From positions 1 through 32,657 of the forward strand of contig QMXD01000004.1 of assembly GCA_003661965.1 (NCBI GenBank): a DNA stretch of 32,657 nt, in the 5' to 3' direction. Positions 23,745 to 31,875 of this stretch are shown here, piece by piece. Origin of the DNA: Candidatus Hecatellales archaeon. Its GTDB lineage: Archaea > Thermoproteota > Bathyarchaeia > Hecatellales > Hecatellaceae. The notes under the pieces are model-generated. The model ran no database searches, was not told the origin of the DNA, and worked only from the letters and a program-made list of their open reading frames with translations. Position numbers and translations under genes: made by a program. Every line of letters begins with the position of its first letter. Position 1 is the first letter of the stretch.

Positions 23745-24374
23745 TTGAAGGTTTTAGCCTTAATTTCTGGTGGAATAGATTCCCCTGTAGCCGCCTATAT
23801 GGTTGGTAGGATGAATGTTAAGGTTATCCCCATCTACTTTGACAATTCACCCTTTTCTAGTGGAGAAGCAAAAAATAGGGCTGTTGAATGTATAGGTAGG
23901 CTTAGCAAAATTTTAGGTTTAAAAGAAGCCTATATTTTCCCTTATGGGGTTTGTCTTCAAGAGCTTTCTAATAGGTGTAAAAGAAATCTTATTTGTGTTT
24001 TATGTAGAAGGATGATGTTTAGGGTTGCTGAAAGGTTTGCTTTAGAGGTTGAGGCTTCAGCCTTGGTTACTGGTGAAAGTTTGGGGCAGGTTGCAAGCCA
24101 AACCCTCCAAAACGTTTTTGTCGAGGATAAGGCTGTTAAAATTCCTATCCTCCGCCCCCTAATAGGGTTAAACAAGGAGGAATCCGTTAAAATTGCTAGA
24201 AGAATAGGAACCTATGAAATTTCAACCAGAAACGTTGTTTCATGCACAGTTAACCCTAAACATCCAGCAACCAAAGCTAAACTTAGCCAAATCTTGGAGG
24301 AGGAAAAAAAGCTAAACATAGAAAAGCTTGTTTTTGATGTTGTTTCTGGGAGAAAAAAAGTCTTTTTGGGTTAG
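23745..24374 (+). CDS. ThiI-like PP-loop ATPase without THUMP domain
   Basis: A 209-residue protein covering only the PP-loop catalytic part of ThiI. ISGGIDSPVAAYMVGR at residues 7-22 is the ATP pyrophosphatase loop. RNLICVLCRRMMFRVAE holds a C-x2-C pair. LVTGESLGQVASQTLQN is the ThiI hallmark, and ILRPLIGLNKEE follows. ThiI makes 4-thiouridine in tRNA by adenylating U8. The N-terminal ferredoxin-like and THUMP RNA-binding domains and the rhodanese domain are absent, so tRNA binding would need a partner protein or a different substrate. It starts at TTG 23745, 36 bp after trpS. Confidence 0.83.
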   Translation: MKVLALISGGIDSPVAAYMVGRMNVKVIPIYFDNSPFSSGEAKNRAVECIGRLSKILGLKEAYIFPYGVCLQELSNRCKRNLICVLCRRMMFRVAERFALEVEASALVTGESLGQVASQTLQNVFVEDKAVKIPILRPLIGLNKEESVKIARRIGTYEISTRNVVSCTVNPKHPATKAKLSQILEEEKKLNIEKLVFDVVSGRKKVFLG

Positions 24375-24375
24375 A

Positions 24376-25308
24376 CTAAAAAATTTTTGCTTTTGTTTTT
24401 AGCTGGTAGCCGTTTAACGCCTCGGTTTGGCTGTCAATTTCTAGGTAGGCTGCATAAGGGTTAAAGTATGGTTCACCTTTTCTTGAGAAAACAGTTAAAA
24501 CAGCACCGTTATGGTTTACTTTTATCCCCTCGTAGCATGGTTCATGTCCACGTATAAGTGTTTTAACCCCAATTTTTCCAAGAAAACTTTTTGTAACATC
24601 TTCACCAAAAAGTTTTCCAGCACCCCTAGGTGAAGGGTAAACACCCTTTATATCTTCTTCAGGATCACTCCATAAAATTTCTTCTAAAAGCCTTTTTGCT
24701 GGATGATGTTTTGCTGCATAGCTTAAATCTTGAAGGTTTTTTGCTTCACTTGGGATTCCGCCGTGAAGAAAAAGATATTTGCCTTTTAGGATGGCTGAAT
24801 GGGGTAACTTATCAAAAAACACCAAAAACTTTTCATAGATTTTTTCCCAGTTTCCCCCAAACTTTCTTTTTAGGTGGTATGGTAGGTCGTGGGGGACTGC
24901 TATAAGGTCTGATGGTCCTTCATGGTTTCCCCTTAAAAGGATAACGTTTTCTGGATGATTTGCTTTCAGCCAAAAAACTATGTAGTAAACTTCTGGTGAG
25001 AGGAAGCCTCTATCCCCATAGTCACCCAGAAAAAGGATTATAGGTTTTTCTCCTCTCCTCACAGCATCCAAAAAGTTTGAGTTTTTAAGGATGTAGATAA
25101 GGCTTTCAAGGTCTCCATGAATATCTCCAACAACCACAATCTTTCCCTTAGCCTTTAAATCGACTAGCCCCTCTTCAACCTTATAGTTTTCTAGGGATTT
25201 AACCTCTTTTTCTTTATCAAGCCTTAAACAAACATTTTCAATTAAACCTATAAATTCTGAGGGTTGAACGGTTTTAGCTTTCTCCACGATTTCTTCTACC
25301 ACACCCAT
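24376..25308 (-). CDS. PPP-family serine/threonine protein phosphatase
   Basis: A 310-residue metallophosphatase of the PP1/PP2A type. Its three signature motifs are VVGDIHGDLESL at 59-70, FLGDYGDRG at 93-101 (Gly where Val is common) and LLRGNHEGPSD at about 124-134. FLHGGIPSEAKN and LIRGHEPCYEG supply the remaining metal-ligand histidines. It removes phosphate from Ser/Thr and possibly Tyr in proteins. Archaeal PPP enzymes of this size lack regulatory subunits. ATG 25308 is the start. It converges with the PP-loop gene with 1 nt between their ends. Confidence 0.92.
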   Translation of the reverse strand: MGVVEEIVEKAKTVQPSEFIGLIENVCLRLDKEKEVKSLENYKVEEGLVDLKAKGKIVVVGDIHGDLESLIYILKNSNFLDAVRRGEKPIILFLGDYGDRGFLSPEVYYIVFWLKANHPENVILLRGNHEGPSDLIAVPHDLPYHLKRKFGGNWEKIYEKFLVFFDKLPHSAILKGKYLFLHGGIPSEAKNLQDLSYAAKHHPAKRLLEEILWSDPEEDIKGVYPSPRGAGKLFGEDVTKSFLGKIGVKTLIRGHEPCYEGIKVNHNGAVLTVFSRKGEPYFNPYAAYLEIDSQTEALNGYQLKTKAKIF

Positions 25309-25391
25309 TTTCTTCCACGTTAGGTTTGACAGGAGGTTTTCTTCTAAAACATGAATAATTAATTTATTTGGTTAACTTAACCTTAAACCTT

Positions 25392-25712
25392 ATGAGTCTA
25401 ATGTTAACGGTTAAGTATAGCCTATTGCTTATAGTAGCAGTTCTTATGTTGTTCATTAACATTAAACTTTTAGCCAGATTTGTTAAAGTAAAGCTTGCTA
25501 CAAGCAAAATTTTTCTTAGACAAAAAGAGTTTTTAGATGTGGTTTTAGGTTTTCTTGTGGCTTTACTTTTTCTTCTTACAGCCACCTCCTCCTTCTGCGT
25601 ATCAACGTTTCTAAAAGAAAACACTATAAAAACTGTGGGGATTATATTTGCAAACCTAACAGCCTTAACTCTCCTTCATACCTTTTACAGGTTTTATCGG
25701 ATGGTTAGGTGA
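25392..25712 (+). CDS. Small three-helix membrane protein, paralogue of the next gene
   Basis: A 106-residue protein with about three membrane helices. A basic cytoplasmic loop between helix 1 and 2 reads KVKLATSKIFLRQKEF. The function is unknown. The loop and the second helix resemble the neighbour at 25713 (KCAVSRLFLRKEKTAKAF), so the pair looks like a tandem duplication. ATG 25392 is chosen over TTG 25368. TATA-like TTAATTTATT at about 25357-25366 sits about 25-30 bp upstream and no ribosome site is seen, so the mRNA may be leaderless. It shares a stop/start junction with the next gene. Confidence 0.65.
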   Translation: MSLMLTVKYSLLLIVAVLMLFINIKLLARFVKVKLATSKIFLRQKEFLDVVLGFLVALLFLLTATSSFCVSTFLKENTIKTVGIIFANLTALTLLHTFYRFYRMVR

Positions 25713-26072
25713 ATGTTTATGGTTAATGTTTCGTTTCTTCTTCTTTTAGGTCCCCTAACCTCATCCATAGCCCTACTATTTGTTTTAGCCACCTATCTTA
25801 AGGCTAGAAAAAACCTAAAATGTGCTGTTTCAAGACTTTTTCTTAGAAAAGAAAAAACCGCTAAAGCCTTTTACTCTCTTATAGTTGGCTCATGCTTTTT
25901 TGTTATCAACCAGATATTTACCCTACTTTACAGCCTAAAACTTGTTAGCTATATGGTGCTTTTTTTGATGTCGATATGTTTAGGTTCACTTTTTGCTCTT
26001 TCCCTAACTTTTACCTTTTACGAGTTTATGGTTGTTATGGATGTTTGTGTTAAAAAACCTAAAACTGTTTAA
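25713..26072 (+). CDS. Small membrane protein, tandem paralogue
   Basis: A 119-residue protein with three or four hydrophobic helices. An N-terminal SFLLLLGPLTSSIALLFVLA helix is followed by the basic loop KARKNLKCAVSRLFLRKEK, then two long hydrophobic segments and a short tail. It is related in loop and helix pattern to the gene before it. The start ATG 25713 immediately follows the previous stop, with AGGTGA as ribosome site, so the two are translationally coupled and may form a heteromeric membrane complex. No family name can be given. Confidence 0.65.
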   Translation: MFMVNVSFLLLLGPLTSSIALLFVLATYLKARKNLKCAVSRLFLRKEKTAKAFYSLIVGSCFFVINQIFTLLYSLKLVSYMVLFLMSICLGSLFALSLTFTFYEFMVVMDVCVKKPKTV

Positions 26073-26144
26073 CTTTTTAGAAAAACTTATTTTTAGGCAA
26101 ACCTAAAAATCTAGGTTGACAAAACCTTTTAGGGAAGAATTAAA

Positions 26145-26459
26145 ATGGCTATTGAGACCTTTTATCCTCTTCTAGGTCAGCTTGGTTTTGGTGGAATTTT
26201 AGGGTTTGTTATAGGCTACACCTCCAAAAAGCTTCTAAAAATCCTTATGGTTTTTATAGGCTTGTTTTTTATGGCTTTACTCTACCTATCCTACACGGGT
26301 TTTATCCAAATAAACTACGATAAAATTTCAGCAACAACAGAGGCTTTCCTAAGAAACCTTTTTGGTGGAGGGTTAAGCCTACCCCTATTCTTATCCTCAA
26401 ACATACCGTTTATTGGAAGTTTTATTGTGGGGTTTGGTTTAGGGTTTAAGACGGGATAA
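26145..26459 (+). CDS. FUN14-family membrane protein
   Basis: A 104-residue protein with three hydrophobic segments. LGFGGILGFVIGYTSKKLLKIL at residues 12-33 is the FUN14 signature helix. It is followed by a second membrane helix, an amphipathic stretch (NYDKISATTEAFLRN) and a C-terminal glycine-rich helix (FIGSFIVGFGLGFK). FUN14 proteins occur widely in archaea with unknown function; the eukaryotic FUNDC1 is a mitochondrial mitophagy receptor. It lies in a co-directional run from 25392 to 27809 but has its own 72-bp upstream gap with T-rich sequence that could end the previous transcript. Confidence 0.83.
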   Translation: MAIETFYPLLGQLGFGGILGFVIGYTSKKLLKILMVFIGLFFMALLYLSYTGFIQINYDKISATTEAFLRNLFGGGLSLPLFLSSNIPFIGSFIVGFGLGFKTG

Positions 26460-26534
26460 CAAAAAGGGTAGCCATCCAACAGCCTAATTTAAATCTGGGT
26501 TTAAACATTTTTCCTATTGGTTTGGGGTTAAAAA

Positions 26535-27104
26535 TTGTCCCTACAAATTTTAAGCGGTGAAGACTTAAAAAGGCTTAGAAAGTCCTATGGGTTAACCCAA
26601 AAAGAGGTTGCTAAAAAGGCTGGTGTAAGCCAATCACTTATAGCCAGAATTGAGGCTGGAAAGATTGACCCAAGACTTTCAACAGTTAAAAAAATTTTAA
26701 ATTCGATTTTGAGTGTAAAACGTGGGTTAGATGCTGCAAGCATAATGCATAGTCCAGTTATATCTGTTGATGTTAAAGATTCTGTGAGAAAAGCTGTAGA
26801 CCTTATGGAAAAACATGGAATATCTCAGCTTCCGGTTTTTGACGGGGATAGGATTGTTGGAAGTGTTTTAGAGGGGACAATAATTAGGAGGATTCTTCAG
26901 GGTAAGGAGCCTGAAAAGGTTTTTAGTTTAAAGGTTGAGGATGTGATGGAGGAACCTTTTACAACAGTTTCACCTAGAACAAGCATAAACGAAATTTTAA
27001 CTCTTTTTACCCATGAAAAACCTGCTGTTCTTGTTGTTGATAAAGGTAAACCTGTAGGTATAATTACAAAGATAGATTTGATAACCTCTATTAGGTCCAG
27101 ATAG
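26535..27104 (+). CDS. HTH (XRE) and tandem CBS domain regulator
   Basis: A 189-residue protein. Residues 8-55 are an XRE-type helix-turn-helix (LKRLRKSYGLTQKEVAKKAG, SQSLIARIEAGKIDP). Two CBS domains follow: MHSPVISVDVKDSVRKAVDL at about 71-90, with GISQLPVFDGDRIVGSV, and VMEEPFTTVSPRTSINEIL at about 137-155, with VLVVDKGKPVGIITKIDLI. CBS pairs bind adenosine nucleotides, so this is probably a transcription regulator sensing energy status. Start is TTG 26535. radB follows after 3 nt, an operon-like junction. Confidence 0.9.
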   Translation: MSLQILSGEDLKRLRKSYGLTQKEVAKKAGVSQSLIARIEAGKIDPRLSTVKKILNSILSVKRGLDAASIMHSPVISVDVKDSVRKAVDLMEKHGISQLPVFDGDRIVGSVLEGTIIRRILQGKEPEKVFSLKVEDVMEEPFTTVSPRTSINEILTLFTHEKPAVLVVDKGKPVGIITKIDLITSIRSR

Positions 27105-27107
27105 TCT

Positions 27108-27809
27108 TTGAAGCCTTTAAAACTAAACCCTGAAAAAAGAATTCCTTCTAGATGTGTATGTTTGGATAGGTTGCTTCATGGGGGTTTACCCTCAGCTAAG
27201 CTTACGGTTTTTTATGGTGAGGCTGCAACAGGAAAAACAACAATAGCCCTCCAATATTCTGTTAACTGTGCTAGGGAGGGTTTACAGGTTTTATATGTTG
27301 ATGGGGATGGAGGTTTTCCTGTTGAAAGACTTAAACAGATGGCTACAGACTTTGAAAGTTTAGCCTCCCTAATCCTTGTTTTTAACCCAAAAAACTTTTT
27401 TGAGCAGACGGTTTTACTGGAAAATCTTGAGGTTTATCTTTCTGGTAGGGTTGGACTTATTGTTGTTGATACCATTAACAACCTATACAGACTTGCAATA
27501 AAAAACACTGAAACAGTTTTCACCTTAAACAAGGAGCTTAATAGACAGTTAGCCTACCTAACCCACTACGCAAAAACCTACAACCTTCCAGTTCTTGTTT
27601 TAAGCCAAGTTCATGCTGTTATAGGGGAGGAAAACGGGAAAATTGAACCTGTTGCAATAAGAGCCTTAAACTATTGGGCTTCAAACGTTATACGTTTAAA
27701 CCTAAACCCAAAACCAGGTTTAAGAACAGCCATTCTAGAAAGGTTGGATGGGAGAAGTTTTACAAACGTTTTTTGCCATTTTAGGCTTTTTGGTGGTGGT
27801 GTAGAGTAG
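27108..27809 (+). CDS. radB: DNA repair and recombination protein RadB
   Basis: A 233-residue RecA-superfamily ATPase with no N-terminal helix-hairpin-helix domain, as expected for RadB. It has the CLDRLLHGGLPSAKLTVFYG start, Walker A GEAATGKTT at 37-45, Walker B VGLIVVDT ending at Asp121, and VLVLSQVHAVIG (L2-adjacent strand) near 165. RadB is a RadA paralogue that modulates homologous recombination. KaiC-like ATPases share the fold, but length and motif order fit RadB better. Start is TTG 27108. It overlaps no gene and is coupled to the HTH-CBS gene. Confidence 0.85.
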   Translation: MKPLKLNPEKRIPSRCVCLDRLLHGGLPSAKLTVFYGEAATGKTTIALQYSVNCAREGLQVLYVDGDGGFPVERLKQMATDFESLASLILVFNPKNFFEQTVLLENLEVYLSGRVGLIVVDTINNLYRLAIKNTETVFTLNKELNRQLAYLTHYAKTYNLPVLVLSQVHAVIGEENGKIEPVAIRALNYWASNVIRLNLNPKPGLRTAILERLDGRSFTNVFCHFRLFGGGVE

Positions 27810-27816
27810 GTTTAGC

Positions 27817-28704
27817 TTAACTAAACCTTTTTTCTCTCCAATACATCGTGATTATGCTAAGAAATATTATGGCTGCTCCAACCATTTGAAGAGGCTCCAA
27901 TCTTTCACCAAGAAATAGGAAAGCCAAAACAAGGGCTGAAATAATTTCCGATGTTGAGTAGATGCTTGCTCTCCCAGCCTCCACGTTTTTAAGACCGAAA
28001 ATGAAGAAGGTGAAGGCTGCTGTTGTAGGTATAAAAGCTATTAGGAATATTAAAATCCATGTTTGAATTCCATGTGGGATAAAGATACCGTTAAAAAAGA
28101 GGTTTACTAGGGTTAGGGTTAAAGCACCAAAACCAAGTGTATAAACAATTATTGTGGGTTCTTCAACATCTTTAAGCATAACCTTGCTAAGAATCATGTA
28201 GATAGAGTAGGCTAAGGCTGAGGCTAAACCTACAGCCACACCTAAACCTGTAAGTTTTAGGTAGGTTAAACTATAACCTTTAACCACAAAAAAACATCCA
28301 ACAACCACAAACATTACAGCAAAAACCTTTGTAAGGGTTGGTTTTTCACCAACAAAAAACCTTGCAAGCATAAGTGTAAAAATAGGGTATGCGTAAAGCA
28401 GCAGAACAGCAACAGAGGCTGATATAAGCTTAACAGCATAAAAGTAGGCTAAAATTCCTCCAGCAACACCAACAACCCCAGCAACCGAGAGACACGGAAT
28501 TTTTCTAGGTTTAACCCTTAAAACTGTAGGGTTTAATAAAAGAAAAACAAGGGTTAAAGCTAAAAATCCTATGGTTAACCTATACATAGCCACAGTTTCA
28601 GGCTGTAAACCATTATTCATAAGAATTTTACCTAAAACACCAGCAGAACCCCAACAAACACCAGCAGAAAAAACTAGGATAAAACCAAGCTTTTTCCTTT
28701 CCAA
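27817..28704 (-). CDS. EamA/DMT-family transporter
   Basis: A 295-residue, ten-helix membrane protein made of two EamA repeats. The first begins GFILVFSAGVCWGSAGVLGK and the second begins GLGVAVGLASALAYSIYMIL. The PTLTKVFAVMFVVVGCFFVV and EPLQMVGAAIIFLSIITMY segments close the repeats. It is a drug/metabolite transporter exporting or importing an unknown small molecule, possibly an amino acid or nucleobase. It converges with radB (7 bp gap). It is separate from its neighbours in function. Confidence 0.9.
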   Translation of the reverse strand: MERKKLGFILVFSAGVCWGSAGVLGKILMNNGLQPETVAMYRLTIGFLALTLVFLLLNPTVLRVKPRKIPCLSVAGVVGVAGGILAYFYAVKLISASVAVLLLYAYPIFTLMLARFFVGEKPTLTKVFAVMFVVVGCFFVVKGYSLTYLKLTGLGVAVGLASALAYSIYMILSKVMLKDVEEPTIIVYTLGFGALTLTLVNLFFNGIFIPHGIQTWILIFLIAFIPTTAAFTFFIFGLKNVEAGRASIYSTSEIISALVLAFLFLGERLEPLQMVGAAIIFLSIITMYWREKRFS

Positions 28705-28803
28705 GAGGCTCCACCAGTTTTAGGCTGAAAACAAAACTGTATATTCCACCATAACCAAACATAAAAAATTTTTTAGTGTTGTAGAGATGTTTTAGGTTTA
28801 CCT

Positions 28804-29274
28804 TTACTCCTCTTCTAGGTTCTCATCAAACTCAGATTTTTCTTCTTCCCCTCTCAGCAGAACAGATTTTTCTATTGAGGCTCTTTGCATAACACTTTCC
28901 GAAACATAGATTGTGGCTCCTGCTCTTACGGTTAAGGCTATAACATCGCTTGGTCTCCCCTCAACCACCCTTTCCTCACCAGAAACCTCAAGCACAAGTT
29001 TTGCTAAAAACCTGTTTGCTTGAATATCATAAACTTCTCCACGTTTAACCCTAGCGTTTAACTCGTTAAGGATTGTCATTAAAAGGTCGTGGGTGTTTGG
29101 GATTGGAAGCTTAATTCCCTGAAGAGCCATAGCAATAGAGGAAGCTTCAAGCTCACCAATAACAATCAGTAAAACTCTCTCCCTAGAATCCTCAAGGATT
29201 AGTGCAGGTGTAGGTCCATAGGAGGTTCCCACTTTAGCTATACCTGAAATTTGAACTTGAACATTTTCTTCCAT
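28804..29274 (-). CDS. DUF151 (bifunctional nuclease-like) protein
   Basis: A 156-residue protein with the DUF151/BFN fold. The hallmarks are ALILEDSRERVLLIVIGELEAS at about 24-45, the HDLLMTILNELNARV stretch near 81-95, and GRPSDVIALTVRAGATIYVSE at about 121-141. The tail is acidic (EKSEFDENLEEE). Plant homologues have been reported as dual-specificity nucleases. In archaea and bacteria it is a small conserved protein without proven role. ATG 29274 is the start. It is divergent from moaC. Confidence 0.88.
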   Translation of the reverse strand: MEENVQVQISGIAKVGTSYGPTPALILEDSRERVLLIVIGELEASSIAMALQGIKLPIPNTHDLLMTILNELNARVKRGEVYDIQANRFLAKLVLEVSGEERVVEGRPSDVIALTVRAGATIYVSESVMQRASIEKSVLLRGEEEKSEFDENLEEE

Positions 29275-29352
29275 TTTTTAAACTCTCTCTGCTTAACTAT
29301 TAAGTTTTGATGGTTATATACCTTTGGATTCATAAGGTTTATTGGTGGTTTT

Positions 29353-29802
29353 ATGGTTGAAAAGAAGGTTTCGATGGTTGATATAACAGGAAAACCGTCT
29401 GTTTATAGGGAGGCTGAAGCTAAAGGTGTTATAAAGCTTAAACCTGAAACCATAAACCTAATAAAAAACGGGGAAGTTGAGAAGGGAGACCCTCTTGAAA
29501 TAGCAAAAATAGCTGGTGTTTTAGCTGCAAAAAACACAAGCCAAATTATTCCTTTATGTCATCCTATACCCTTAACCCATGTGGATGTTAAAACAAGGAT
29601 TTTGGGTGAGGATAAGGTTGAGGTGTCATCAACAGTTAAAACTGAGGCTAAAACAGGTGTTGAAATGGAGGCTTTAACAGCAACCCTAACAGCTCTTTTA
29701 ACCGTATGGGATATGGTTAAACAGTATGAGAAGGATGAGAGGGGACAGTATCCTTCAACAGAAATCTTATCCGTTAGGGTTGTGTCAAAAATTAAGGGTT
29801 AA
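29353..29802 (+). CDS. moaC: Cyclic pyranopterin monophosphate synthase accessory protein MoaC
   Basis: A 149-residue protein with all MoaC blocks: MVDITGKPSVYREAEAKG at 8-25, IAGVLAAKNTSQIIPLCHPI at about 52-71 with the active-site LCHP, and KTGVEMEALTATLTALLTVWD at about 110-130. It completes conversion of GTP to cyclic pyranopterin in molybdopterin biosynthesis, acting after MoaA. ATG 29353 has GGTGG 4 nt upstream. moaA lies about 1 kb downstream on the other strand, with two small membrane protein genes between. Confidence 0.96.
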   Translation: MVEKKVSMVDITGKPSVYREAEAKGVIKLKPETINLIKNGEVEKGDPLEIAKIAGVLAAKNTSQIIPLCHPIPLTHVDVKTRILGEDKVEVSSTVKTEAKTGVEMEALTATLTALLTVWDMVKQYEKDERGQYPSTEILSVRVVSKIKG

Positions 29803-29863
29803 ATTCCAACCCAAAACTCTAATTTAGGATGAGTTTGTATTATTTAGGTAAGGTGTTAAAAAA

Positions 29864-30424
29864 TTGGCTGAAGCAGAATCTTCAATTTTTCTTATGTTAC
29901 CTCTCCTACTCCTATGTTGTCTTCTTCCAATGTTGATGAGGGGTGGTATGGGAGGAAGACCTTTAGAGGCTGCAAAAGAATTTGATATTTGGATTGTCCC
30001 CCTAAAAATAGGTGAGGTTTTTGACACCATAGTTAGAGAGGTTGAAAATTGGAGGGGGAAAGCCCTCATAGAACCGCAAAAAACACCCCTACCATTCTTT
30101 AAGCTTGGAAAAGAAACAGGTAAAAGGTTTGAAGTTTCACAGTCTATTCCTCCAAGACTTCTTAGGGTTATGGATAGACAGGAGGGTGAAATGGTTTTTG
30201 AGCTTACGGAGATAGAGGGTGGAGGCACATCGGTTAAAGTTTCATTTTCTCCACCTGCAAAACCTAGAATTCAAACCCTTAAAGCCCAATTCCCAGCAAA
30301 AATAATGACTGGGTGGAGGTCATGTCCATTCTGCGGTAAACCGATTCTTCCAGACTATAACCTATGCCCCTATTGTGGTCAAAGATTGAGGGTTACCGGG
30401 GGAAACCAAAACGAGAAGGTTTAA
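29864..30424 (+). CDS. Membrane-anchored protein with C-terminal zinc ribbon
   Basis: A 186-residue protein. Residues 8-25 form one hydrophobic helix. A soluble domain of about 100 residues follows, starting EFDIWIVPLKIGEVFDTIVR. It looks like a small START/polyketide-cyclase-type or SRPBCC-like alpha/beta fold with GGGTSVKVSFSPP, but I cannot confirm this. The C-terminus holds a zinc ribbon, CPFCGKPI and CPYCGQRL (two C-x2-C pairs). No specific family is recognised. Start is TTG 29864. It is followed 10 nt later by the DUF2085 gene. Confidence 0.65.
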   Translation: MAEAESSIFLMLPLLLLCCLLPMLMRGGMGGRPLEAAKEFDIWIVPLKIGEVFDTIVREVENWRGKALIEPQKTPLPFFKLGKETGKRFEVSQSIPPRLLRVMDRQEGEMVFELTEIEGGGTSVKVSFSPPAKPRIQTLKAQFPAKIMTGWRSCPFCGKPILPDYNLCPYCGQRLRVTGGNQNEKV

Positions 30425-30434
30425 CTGGGAAATT

Positions 30435-30854
30435 TTGCTTTCCCATAACCACCCAGTAACCATAAGGCTTAAGGGGAGAAAACTTAGGGTTTGTGCAAGA
30501 TGTTTAGGGGTTGTTTTAGGTTTTTTAGCTTTAACCCTAACCATAAAACTTTACAGTTTAACATTCTTCCAAAAACTATCTTTCCCCTATCAGCTTACAA
30601 TATGCCTAATTTTGGCTTCCCCAGCAATAGTTGACTGGGTAACCCAAAAATGGGGAATTAGAGAAAGCAACAATTCTTTAAGGGTTTTTACAGGGTTTTT
30701 TGAGGGTTTGGCTGCTGTTCTACTATACCTTTCAGCAGCACCCCTTACCCAAAAAATTCTTATTCTCTTGTTTGTTGAGGCTTTAACCTTAAACATAGGT
30801 TTTGCTGGGGAGAGGCTCCTAAAAAAGGGAATTTTTGTGCATTATACTGCATGA
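30435..30854 (+). CDS. DUF2085 membrane protein
   Basis: A 139-residue protein with four membrane helices. It has the family pattern in order: HNHP near the start, KLRVCARCLGVVLGFLAL at 16-33 (C-x2-C), PAIVDWVTQKWGIRESNNSLR at about 63-83, and FTGFFEGLAAVLLYL. The N-terminal Cys-containing motif seen in some members is replaced by SHNHPV. The function of the family is unknown. Start is TTG 30435. Its last codons and stop lie inside the second copy of the decamer repeat. Confidence 0.75.
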   Translation: MLSHNHPVTIRLKGRKLRVCARCLGVVLGFLALTLTIKLYSLTFFQKLSFPYQLTICLILASPAIVDWVTQKWGIRESNNSLRVFTGFFEGLAAVLLYLSAAPLTQKILILLFVEALTLNIGFAGERLLKKGIFVHYTA

Positions 30855-30866
30855 CACTGTATTACA
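30829..30866. repeat. Dispersed repeat copy 2: three decamers
   Basis: After GAATTTTT come GTGCATTATA, CTGCATGACA and CTGTATTACA (30837-30866), in the same order and orientation as the copy at 9752-9790. Most positions match. This copy spans the end of the DUF2085 gene and the gap before the convergent moaA stop at 30876, so it is not upstream of any gene. That argues against a simple operator role for both copies. Confidence 0.65.
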
Positions 30867-30875
30867 TGTTTTGGG

Positions 30876-31814
30876 CTACTTGTAGAATGGTTCTCTTGCC
30901 ATTACAGCCTCCAAAAAAACTTTACGTAGTTTTTCTTCTGGGGTGTTTTTTCGGATGTGGGATACTATGTCTATAAGGTTGTCGTTTCTCATTAGGCATG
31001 GCTTAAGCTTACCTGAGGCTGTAACTCTAAGCCTACTACAGTTCATACAAAAGCTTGAGTTGTGGAAGGGTCTGACAAGTTCAACTTTTACCTTTTTTCC
31101 GTTGTCGTTAACATGGTAAATTTTTCTGTTGTGGAGGCTTCTAACCTCAACTTTTTCAGCTTTAGAAGCTAAAAGTTTTTCAACATCGTCTAGGCTTGTA
31201 TAGTATTCTTCATAAAGCTTTTTAGCATCTCCAAGGTTTTCAAGTTCTATAAGTTGGAGGATAACATCTTTTTCTGATGCAAACCTTATCATGTCTTGGA
31301 TTTCGTTTTTGTTTAAATTTTTAAGGACAACCATGTTTATCTTTACTGGTTTTAAACCATAGTTTAAGGCGTAGTCTAAGCCTTCAAGAACATCTTTAAG
31401 ACGGTTAAACCCTGTAATCTTCTCGTAGGTTTTAGGGTTTAAAGATGAAAGGTTTATGTTTACCCTGCTTAAACCTGAATCCTTTAAATCTTTAGCAAGC
31501 TTAGCTAAAAGTAGACCGTTGGTTGTCATTGAAACCTCTTTAACACCAGAAACACCACTAATCCTTGAAACTATCTCACAAATATCCTCCCTTACTAAAG
31601 GTTCACCACCAGTTAACTTAATCTTTCCAACAGCAAAAGAGGATGCAACCCTAACAATTTTTTCTATCTCCTCAGGAGTCATCTCATCTTTAACGGTTTC
31701 ACTGTCACCCTCACCATGGCAAAATATACATTTTAGGTTGCAACGTTGGGTTAAAGAAATTCTTAGGCTTGTTATAGGACGGTTAAACCTATCCACAAGC
31801 AACAATACAACCAT
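30876..31814 (-). CDS. moaA: GTP 3',8-cyclase (radical SAM)
   Basis: A 312-residue radical SAM enzyme. The first iron-sulfur cluster motif is Cys25-x3-Cys29-x2-Cys32 in TQRCNLKCIFCHGEG. The SAM-binding KLTGGEPLVREDI follows. The second cluster binds GTP through C-x2-C-x13-C (CMNCSRLRV ... LKPC) near residues 257-274. It converts GTP to 3',8-cyclo-GTP, the first step of molybdopterin synthesis, feeding MoaC. ATG 31814 is given; GTG a few codons in (VDRFNRPI) is a credible alternative start. It converges with the DUF2085 gene. Confidence 0.93.
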   Translation of the reverse strand: MVVLLLVDRFNRPITSLRISLTQRCNLKCIFCHGEGDSETVKDEMTPEEIEKIVRVASSFAVGKIKLTGGEPLVREDICEIVSRISGVSGVKEVSMTTNGLLLAKLAKDLKDSGLSRVNINLSSLNPKTYEKITGFNRLKDVLEGLDYALNYGLKPVKINMVVLKNLNKNEIQDMIRFASEKDVILQLIELENLGDAKKLYEEYYTSLDDVEKLLASKAEKVEVRSLHNRKIYHVNDNGKKVKVELVRPFHNSSFCMNCSRLRVTASGKLKPCLMRNDNLIDIVSHIRKNTPEEKLRKVFLEAVMAREPFYK

Positions 31815-31875
31815 CCAGCGGTATGTTTAACCAGTAATAACGATTATACGTAAACCCTTATATTAAAAAATCGGT

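Noticed and set aside
9752-30866. The two decamer repeats as att sites of a 21-kb integrated element.
   Set aside because: The interval contains core housekeeping genes and no integrase or phage genes.
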